Source: Rheinheimera oceanensis (GTDB lineage: Bacteria > Pseudomonadota > Gammaproteobacteria > Enterobacterales > Alteromonadaceae). From it: a stretch of DNA of 64,000 nucleotides. Of the stretch, positions 57,761 to 64,000 are shown in pieces. The position numbers were made by a program, and so were the translations under genes. The stretch covers positions 62,001 through 126,000 of the forward strand of contig NZ_JAGPNM010000006.1 of the NCBI RefSeq assembly GCF_018831085.1. The letters are read 5' to 3'. Numbering within the stretch: position 1 is the stretch's first letter; each line of letters opens with the position of its first letter. Below the pieces are notes generated by a model. That model was not told the DNA's origin, did no database searches, and was given only the letters and a program-made list of their open reading frames with translations.

Positions 57761-58229
57761 TCTGACGCTGCGCCTTGCAACAGCAGATGACAGGCCGTTT
57801 TTATTGCAGCTGTTTGCCAGCAGCAGGCCGGTTTTCAGCCAGATGGGCTTACCAGAGGCTTTAGCAACACATTTGGCAGAGCAGCAATTTCAGCTGCAGC
57901 AGGCATCTTACCGGCAACAAGCCCCCGCAGCAGAAGTATTTATTGTGTTACTGCACAATACACCCGCCGGGCAATTAACTGTCAATCACAGTAGCCACGA
58001 CATACGCCTGATGGATTTGTCTATATTGCAACAGCATCAGGGCAAAGGTTATGGCACTACACTGATTAAGGCGTTACAGGCATTGGCTGACAAACAGCAA
58101 CTGCCGCTAAAACTGTCGGTTGATCAAACTAATCAGCGCGCCCTGGCGTTATACCTTAAACTGGGCTTTAGCATTATACAGCAACAAGATTTTCATTATT
58201 ATATGTGTTGGCAGTGTAGCCATCCGTAA
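57732..58229 (+). CDS. GNAT-family N-acetyltransferase
   Basis: 165 residues from the ATG at 57732. The acetyl-CoA loop is QGKGYGTTLIKALQ, followed by the conserved NQRALALYLKLGF. GNAT enzymes acylate amines, including protein N-termini. The start overlaps the sulfotransferase gene; the longer upstream frame is not used. Confidence 0.85.
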   Translation: MNLTPYLPFNLTLRLATADDRPFLLQLFASSRPVFSQMGLPEALATHLAEQQFQLQQASYRQQAPAAEVFIVLLHNTPAGQLTVNHSSHDIRLMDLSILQQHQGKGYGTTLIKALQALADKQQLPLKLSVDQTNQRALALYLKLGFSIIQQQDFHYYMCWQCSHP

Positions 58230-58374
58230 AACAGGTAAAACCGTTAAAAAATATCTACTAACAAACGCAAATTGTTGCTTTATTGCTCACACCTCACTAT
58301 TGTTAAGCCTGTATTCAGCTAGCGTAAAAACCCCTCATAACTTAGACTATTAACCTCTGAATAAGGAATACAAT

Positions 58375-58962
58375 ATGGCGGATCCATTTATCGGTGAAAT
58401 TCGGATGTTTGCTGGCACTTTTGCCCCACAAGACTGGGCATTTTGTCACGGGCAGCTACTGTCAATTCAAACTTACCCTGCCTTATACTCTATCTTAGGA
58501 ATAACTTATGGTGGTAACGGTACTTCAACCTTCGGTTTACCCAATCTGCAAGGCCGCAGCCCGCTCGGCGTTGGCACAAGCCCCGGATTAAGCAATGTAA
58601 CACTTGGTCAGGTTGCAGGCACAGAACAGGTAACGCTAAACCAAACGCAACTTCCCAGTTTCAATGTATCACTGACCGGTACCGCAACTATCGCTATACC
58701 AGCAAATACCAGCGACGGCACATCTAAAACACCAACAAATAACAGCGTATTATCCACCGCTGTCGATACCGCAGTCGGAGCTGAAGTCGACCTTTATGCA
58801 CCGCTAAATTCAGGTAGCTCCACCACCTTAGCGCCATTTAATGCAAATATAACAGCGCAGGGCACATACACTGGCACAAATCAACCTGTGCCGACACGCA
58901 GCCCTTACCTTGGAATGAACTTTATTATTGCGCTTACGGGGATATACCCCTCCCGTAATTAA
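58375..58962 (+). CDS. tail-collar domain protein (MdpB-like)
   Basis: 195 residues. The phage tail-collar fold opens with GEIRMFAGTFAPQDWAFCHG and STFGLPNLQGRSPLGVG, as in the microcystin-dependent protein family. The remaining half is Thr/Ser/Ala rich, ending in MNFIIALTGIYPSRN. There are no other phage genes around, so this is a host surface-appendage relative rather than prophage. AAGGAA precedes the ATG. Confidence 0.87.
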   Translation: MADPFIGEIRMFAGTFAPQDWAFCHGQLLSIQTYPALYSILGITYGGNGTSTFGLPNLQGRSPLGVGTSPGLSNVTLGQVAGTEQVTLNQTQLPSFNVSLTGTATIAIPANTSDGTSKTPTNNSVLSTAVDTAVGAEVDLYAPLNSGSSTTLAPFNANITAQGTYTGTNQPVPTRSPYLGMNFIIALTGIYPSRN

Positions 58963-59013
58963 GTTTGATATGCAGCGGTTTTATATACCGTGGCTTTAAC
59001 ACTATGTTTTATT

Positions 59014-59050
59014 TTTTTGCTGGCGGGTAAAGGATACCCGCCAGCAAAAA
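59014..59050. promoter_or_regulatory. long perfect hairpin with GGA loop upstream of the large repeat protein
   Basis: 16-base perfect arms (59014-59029 and 59035-59050) with loop AAGGA. No T-tract follows on either strand, so it is not a typical terminator. GGA in a loop near a second GGA in the ribosome site fits a CsrA-type binding pattern. Confidence 0.5.
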
Positions 59051-59076
59051 TCTATATTGTTTACTAAGGAAATACT

Positions 59077-62000
59077 ATGTCACGGTCTGATTACAGCTTT
59101 TGTTCCCGGATGAAAAATTTTGCTGCTACCGCATTAAATATAAATAGCCTAAGTCGCTGTTTATTGCTGTGTAGCTTGTCACTGGTAACAATGTCATTTT
59201 CTGCTCAGGCCGCTGAACAAAGCCTGCCTGTAAACAAAACAACATGGATTTTTGTTGACCCGGCAGTTAAAGATCACCAGCAACTACTCGGCGACCTGCC
59301 TGCAGGTGCTGAGCTAAGAATCCTGCAAGCAGACCGCGACGGTTTTAGCCAGATTGCCGAAGAGCTTTACGATCAGCGCGATATCGCACAAATTCATTTA
59401 ATTTCTCATGGCCGCGATGGTGAAATTCAGGCAGGTAATACCTGGTTGTCGGCCGACAGTATTGATAATGCCCGCAATCACTTAGCTTTTATAGGTGAAG
59501 CTTTAGCCACCAATGGCAGTATTTACATTTATGGCTGCCAGGTAGCAGCCGGGGTAAGAGGTAAAGCATTATTAAATACCATTGCCAGTATAACCAATGC
59601 CAGTATTGCCGCCTCTGACGATTGGACCGGCGATGCAAAACAAGGCGGGAACTGGCAACTGGAAACTGTTATCGGCACAGTTCAGGCCAATACTCTGCCA
59701 ATCAATAAATCTTATCCGCATTTGCTTAATACTATAAATGCAGGTGATATGGTTGTATTAGGTATTAATTCACTTAGCGATACAATTACCTTTGCAACAT
59801 TAGTTAATATCCCTGCAGGGACAGTAATCAAGATTACTGATAGAGGATGGGATCAGATTAATAATGCATTTACAACCGGTATGACAGGTGATGGCATTGT
59901 CACTTGGACAACTGTGTCTAGTGTTCAAGCGGGGACAATATTGACATTAACTTTAGGTGGTGGCGATAACTCTCCAGCTACAGCATTAATCAATGTCACT
60001 GCAGGAAATGTTGATTTAACAGCTCAGATTTCACTTTCTGGCTACTCCGCTAATGATCCCCTTCTGGCATCAGGCGATCAGGTTTTTATTTATCAGGATG
60101 ATGACAATAATCCTTATTTTATTTTTGGTCTTAATGCCAGCAGCAATACCAATCTCGACGCGACATACTGGCAAACAACTATTACTGCAAATTCGTTGAT
60201 CCATTCTATGATTCCTAATGGCGTGGGTAGCCAAAATGCATTAACTGATGGTGTAAATGCGCTTGGGATACTTACCAATCCTGGCGGAGGTACAGTCGCG
60301 CAAGAACAATTTGATAATGTGGCCTATACCGGCCCTACCAGCAGTACTGATCGCGCGGGGTGGCTGGCACGAATTGTCAACCGCAATAACTGGGGAGGAG
60401 ATGACGATGGCACAATAACCACTTCAGTGGGAACTGCTGGTGGTAGCTTTATAGCTTTACCCCCTCCGCCTCCAACCGTTACCGATGGCAATATCAGCAT
60501 TTCCGGCGCCACAGGCACCGGTGGCGCTTATAAAATTGGCGATACTGTCAGTGCAATCTGGAACAATACCGCTGGTGGCGACAATAACGCCGGTATTACC
60601 GGCGTTATTGCAGACTTTTCCCAGTTTGGCGGCAGTGCCGCTGTGGCTGCAACTAATAATGCAAGTATCTGGACAGCAAGCTATACCATTACAGCAGGCG
60701 CTATTGATGCTACTAACCGTAATGTCAGCATCACCGCCAGCAATGCGAATGGCCCTACCACTACCGCTGATACCAGTAATGCCACTGTAGATAACGTGGC
60801 ACCTACAGTAACCGATGCGCGGATCAGTATTTCCGGTGGTACCGGAGCGGGTGGCGCCTATATTATTGGCGACACCGTAACCGCAAGCTGGAACAATACT
60901 GCAGGCGGAGATAACAATAGTGATACCATTAGCGGCGTGACAGTTAACTTCAGCCAATTTGGTGGCGGTACAGTTGCCGCCAGCAACAATGCAAATACAT
61001 GGACAGCTACTTACACTATTGTTGCCGGAGCAATAGAAGCCAGTGCTCGCAATGTGTCAGTTACTGCTACAGACAATGCAGGTAACACTGCTACCGCAGC
61101 CGATACCAGTAATGCTGATGTAGACAATACCGCACCGGTGGTTGCCAGTGTAAGTGTGCCTGCAAACGGCACCTACCTTGCAAACCAAAGCCTTGATTTT
61201 ACTGTTAATACCAACGAAAACATCGTTCTTGATACCAATGGTGGAACACCGCGGATAGCTCTTACTGTAGGAGTAACCACACGCTACGCGAGTTACCTTA
61301 GCGGCAGTGGTTCGTCTGCTATCGTATTTCGTTACATTGTGCAAAGCGGAGATCTGGATGCTAACGGTATTACTGTTGCGGCTGTGATTGACGCCAGTGG
61401 CGGTACGCTACAAGATGGCGCCGGCAATAACATGAATCTGGTGCTTAATAATGTCGGCAGTACCGCTGCTGTGCTGGTTAATGGTGCAACAGTACCTGAC
61501 GCCCCTACCATAGGCACAGCCACAGCCGGCAATGGCCAGGCTTCGATAGCATTTACCGCTCCAGCTAATACCGGCGGTGCGCCAATTACCAGCTATACCG
61601 TTACGTCTAACCCCGGCGGTTTTACCGGCACCGGAGCAGGCTCTCCGATTACGGTAGGCGGGTTAACCAATGGTGTGGCTTATACCTTTACCGTAACGGC
61701 AACTAACTCGGCGGGTACCAGTGTGGCATCAGCGGCCTCAAACTCTGTTACACCGGCAGCGCCGCAAACGATTACCTTTAATAACCCTGGCGCACAAAAC
61801 TTTGGTACTTCGCCTACACTGACGGCGACATCCGATTCCGGTTTGACGCCGACATTTAGCTCCTCAACTACCGGTGTTTGTACGATTACCACTGGCGGTG
61901 TGTTAACTTTTGTGACGGCAGGTACCTGTACTATCAATGCCGACCAGGCAGGCGACTCATCCTACTTACCTGCCAGCCAGGTGAGTCGTTCTTTCACCGT

Positions 62001-64000
62001 TAACCCTGTAGCACCAGCTGCACCAACGATAGGAACTGCGGTTGCTGGTGACACCCAGGCCAGCGTTGCCTTTACAGCGCCTGTCAACACCGGTGGAATA
62101 ACCCTCACGGGTTATACCGTGACCGTCAGCCCACCAGATGTTGGGCCAGTAAACGGTACTGCTTCCCCGATTGTCGTTAATGGTTTAACTAATGGTCAGG
62201 CCTATACCTTTACCGTGACTGCCGACAACGTTGCGGGCACCAGCCCGGCTTCGGCGGCATCCAATTCGGTAACACCTGCGGCTATCCAGACCATCACCTT
62301 TGATAACCCGGGCGCGCAGAATTTTGGTACTACACCAACGCTAACGGCGACCTCGGATTCCGGCTTAACGCCAACCTTTACCTCAGCCACACCTGCCGTG
62401 TGTACCATCACATCGGGCGGTGCACTCACCTTCGTTACCGCAGGTATGTGTACCATTAATGCTGATCAGGCAGGTAATAGCAGCTACTTAGCGGCTACTC
62501 AGGTGAGCAGAACCTTTACGGTTAACCCGGTGGCGCCCGGCATACCAACAGCTGTTGTTGCCACTGCGGGTGATACTACAGCAAGCGTTGCTTTTGCCGC
62601 ACCGGTAAATACCGGTGGCGTTAATATTACCGGTTATACTGCTACGTCTAACCCCGGCGGCTTGACAGCCAGCGGTGCTGGCTCGCCTCTGGTAGTGAAT
62701 GGTTTAACTAATGGCACGCCTTATACTTTTACCGTAACGGCAACTAACTCTGCCGGTACCGGTGCTGCTTCTGCAGCGTCTAACAGTGTTACGCCCAACC
62801 CGGCTAATTCTGCACCGCAAATCTCAGGCTCACCGGCTACCTCTGTGGATCAGGGGCAGGCATATAGTTTTGTGCCAACTGTCACGGATCCGGATGATGA
62901 TACCCTGACCTTCAGTATTCAAAACAAGCCTACCTGGGCAAGTTTTGATACTGCCACAGGTGCACTAACCGGTACTCCGGCGAAAGAGCATGTGGGCACC
63001 ACCAGCGGTATTGTAATTAGTGTGTCAGATGGCGAACTTAGCGCCAGCTTAGCGGCATTTAGTATTGAAGTTATTGCTGTTAATGCTGCTCCGGTAGCGG
63101 TAGATGATAATTTCACCCTGCCATTTAGCAGTAACCATACTTACCTGCTGGATGTACTGGCAAATGATACTGATCCGGATGGCGATACCTTAACCATTAC
63201 CGCTGCCAAAGCCAGTATTGGCCTGGTGAGTATTCAGGCCAATAAGCTGCAATTTAACGCGCCGGAAAACTTCAGTGGTACTGCCTCCTTCAGCTACAGC
63301 ATTACTGACGGTGAGTTAACTGATCAGGCAAAAGTTACCCTGCAAATAGACGGCAGTAACCCTGATGCACCGGTAATTACAGCGCCGGATGATTTAATTG
63401 TTAATGCCAGCGGCCTGTTTACCAAGGTAAATGTGGGTGTAGCTACAGCAGTTGATCGCAATGGCAACCGGCTGGCAGTGTCGTTAGTTAACGGCTCGCC
63501 GCTGTTTGCGTCAGGCCGCCATGAATTATACTGGCGGGCAACTGATGCCAGCGGTGTTAGCAGCACGGTTACCCAGCTGCTGCAAATTAATCCTCTGGTG
63601 TCACTAAGCAAGCCGCAAACGGTTATTAACAACAGCACCGTTACCATTGAGGTTATTCTAAATGGCCCGGCTCCGGCCTATCCGCTTGAGGTGGCTTATA
63701 GTGTAAGTGGTTCTGCCAGTGCGGTAACGGAACACAATCTGGCCGCCGGTTCAGTGCAAATAAGTTCGGGCCTGCGTGCCAGCATCAGCTTCGATATCTT
63801 TGCTGATTTAACTACCCAGACAGAAAAAGATATTGTTGTTACGCTTAGCAACAGCCTGAACCTGGGCGCCAATGCCAGCACAACCATTACGGCGACAGAA
63901 GCTAATCTGGCTCCTGTGGTTATGCTGGAAGCACAGCAGCAAAATCAAATCCGGCTGACCGTGGGCAAAACTGCCGGTGAGGTTACTGTTGCCGCACAGG
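59077..64000 (+). CDS. very large DUF4347 / FN3 / cadherin-like repeat protein, 5' part only
   Basis: Open from the ATG at 59077 (AAGGAA upstream) with no stop to the window end: at least 1641 residues, C-terminus missing. A long N-region ends in a signal peptide (about 27-45, SFSAQA). DUF4347 follows (about 55-210, IHLISHGRDGEI and YIYGCQVAAG). A LTD/endonuclease-associated-type domain comes next (about 225-455). Two 110-residue near-identical repeats cover 467-686. Then come a Big-like domain, FN3 modules alternating with a QTITFxNPGAQNFGT-type domain, and He_PIG- and cadherin-like domains (VLANDTDPDGDTLTI). Likely a secreted or surface adhesin. Exact function unknown. Confidence 0.88.
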   Translation, partial: MSRSDYSFCSRMKNFAATALNINSLSRCLLLCSLSLVTMSFSAQAAEQSLPVNKTTWIFVDPAVKDHQQLLGDLPAGAELRILQADRDGFSQIAEELYDQRDIAQIHLISHGRDGEIQAGNTWLSADSIDNARNHLAFIGEALATNGSIYIYGCQVAAGVRGKALLNTIASITNASIAASDDWTGDAKQGGNWQLETVIGTVQANTLPINKSYPHLLNTINAGDMVVLGINSLSDTITFATLVNIPAGTVIKITDRGWDQINNAFTTGMTGDGIVTWTTVSSVQAGTILTLTLGGGDNSPATALINVTAGNVDLTAQISLSGYSANDPLLASGDQVFIYQDDDNNPYFIFGLNASSNTNLDATYWQTTITANSLIHSMIPNGVGSQNALTDGVNALGILTNPGGGTVAQEQFDNVAYTGPTSSTDRAGWLARIVNRNNWGGDDDGTITTSVGTAGGSFIALPPPPPTVTDGNISISGATGTGGAYKIGDTVSAIWNNTAGGDNNAGITGVIADFSQFGGSAAVAATNNASIWTASYTITAGAIDATNRNVSITASNANGPTTTADTSNATVDNVAPTVTDARISISGGTGAGGAYIIGDTVTASWNNTAGGDNNSDTISGVTVNFSQFGGGTVAASNNANTWTATYTIVAGAIEASARNVSVTATDNAGNTATAADTSNADVDNTAPVVASVSVPANGTYLANQSLDFTVNTNENIVLDTNGGTPRIALTVGVTTRYASYLSGSGSSAIVFRYIVQSGDLDANGITVAAVIDASGGTLQDGAGNNMNLVLNNVGSTAAVLVNGATVPDAPTIGTATAGNGQASIAFTAPANTGGAPITSYTVTSNPGGFTGTGAGSPITVGGLTNGVAYTFTVTATNSAGTSVASAASNSVTPAAPQTITFNNPGAQNFGTSPTLTATSDSGLTPTFSSSTTGVCTITTGGVLTFVTAGTCTINADQAGDSSYLPASQVSRSFTVNPVAPAAPTIGTAVAGDTQASVAFTAPVNTGGITLTGYTVTVSPPDVGPVNGTASPIVVNGLTNGQAYTFTVTADNVAGTSPASAASNSVTPAAIQTITFDNPGAQNFGTTPTLTATSDSGLTPTFTSATPAVCTITSGGALTFVTAGMCTINADQAGNSSYLAATQVSRTFTVNPVAPGIPTAVVATAGDTTASVAFAAPVNTGGVNITGYTATSNPGGLTASGAGSPLVVNGLTNGTPYTFTVTATNSAGTGAASAASNSVTPNPANSAPQISGSPATSVDQGQAYSFVPTVTDPDDDTLTFSIQNKPTWASFDTATGALTGTPAKEHVGTTSGIVISVSDGELSASLAAFSIEVIAVNAAPVAVDDNFTLPFSSNHTYLLDVLANDTDPDGDTLTITAAKASIGLVSIQANKLQFNAPENFSGTASFSYSITDGELTDQAKVTLQIDGSNPDAPVITAPDDLIVNASGLFTKVNVGVATAVDRNGNRLAVSLVNGSPLFASGRHELYWRATDASGVSSTVTQLLQINPLVSLSKPQTVINNSTVTIEVILNGPAPAYPLEVAYSVSGSASAVTEHNLAAGSVQISSGLRASISFDIFADLTTQTEKDIVVTLSNSLNLGANASTTITATEANLAPVVMLEAQQQNQIRLTVGKTAGEVTVAAQ
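60475..61134 (+). repeat. tandem 330-bp intragenic repeat (two copies)
   Basis: Two adjacent units (60475-60804 and 60805-61134), both 110 codons. They encode TVTDxxISISGxTGxGGAY and WNNTAGGDNN modules. Protein identity is high but the DNA has diverged, so the duplication is not very recent. Confidence 0.85.
61501..62800 (+). repeat. repeated FN3 plus MBG-like modules
   Basis: FN3-like segments (SAASNSVTP endings at about 61750, 62270 and 62790) alternate with a QTITFxNPGAQNFG module (two copies, near 61770-62000 and 62285-62530). Unit length is about 510 bp. DNA similarity is clear at 61760-61960 against 62280-62470. Confidence 0.8.

Noticed and set aside
58375..58962. Possible prophage because of the tail-collar protein
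   Set aside because: No capsid, terminase, lysis or integrase genes nearby; MdpB-type proteins are common in non-phage contexts.
61680..62456. Minus-strand frames of about 85 codons with similar sequences
   Set aside because: They are antisense shadows of the repeated FN3/MBG modules of the large plus-strand gene.

Overview
The window is a chromosomal segment of a gammaproteobacterium. The order rpsI-rplM / zapE / zapG / degQ-degS with mdh and argR close by, the mla-ibaG-murA and kdsDC-lptCAB-rpoN-hpf-ptsN-rapZ-ptsO blocks, and the class II ketol-acid reductoisomerase match enteric/Alteromonadales genomes. The fused MnhAB antiporter, PEP-CTERM components and PL1 pectate lyase suggest an aquatic Alteromonadales such as Rheinheimera, Alishewanella or Arsukibacterium. 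That genus-level placement is inference only. No tRNA, rRNA, CRISPR array or insertion sequence was seen.

Layout. 1-3.6 kb: ispB, mdh, argR and a DyP-type peroxidase with altered active-site residues. 3.67-4.2 kb: a non-coding locus that looks like a CsrB/RsmZ-type RNA, with many GGA motifs, several in hairpin loops, a terminator, and a perfect TGTGAGA-type palindrome upstream. 4.3-11.4 kb: a PrsT-like TPR protein, mgsA, ilvC/ilvY and sspA-sspB. 11.4-15.2 kb: cytochrome bc1 (petABC) and rplM-rpsI. 15.3-24.2 kb: zapE, zapG, degQ, degS, then the lipid-transport operon mlaFEDCB-ibaG-murA on the minus strand. 24.4-32.2 kb: yrbG, kdsD, kdsC, lptCAB, rpoN, hpf, ptsN, rapZ, ptsO, which link LPS synthesis and export with sigma-54 and the nitrogen PTS. 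32.2-38 kb: a complete six-gene Mrp/Mnh Na+/H+ antiporter operon. 38.4-48.2 kb: fumC, a lipoprotein pectate lyase, a PEP-CTERM protein, a DUF898/M48 pair, an amidohydrolase and a TrmH-type RNA methyltransferase.

48.2-51.2 kb is accessory DNA: six small co-oriented minus-strand genes, each followed by an imperfect palindrome with integron attC core sites, and no integrase. This is a cluster of attC sites lacking an integrase (CALIN). It is followed by cysM, an EamA transporter and a small HExxH protein.

54.1-64 kb (window end) holds the most unusual block. It encodes an Asp/Asn beta-hydroxylase-like protein, a methyltransferase-PhyH dioxygenase fusion, a sulfotransferase-like protein and a GNAT acetyltransferase in one tightly overlapping run. 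A tail-collar (MdpB-like) protein and a very large DUF4347/FN3/cadherin-like repeat protein, cut by the window end, follow. I read this as a candidate system that decorates exported surface proteins. The individual domains are recognisable, but the function of the set is inference.
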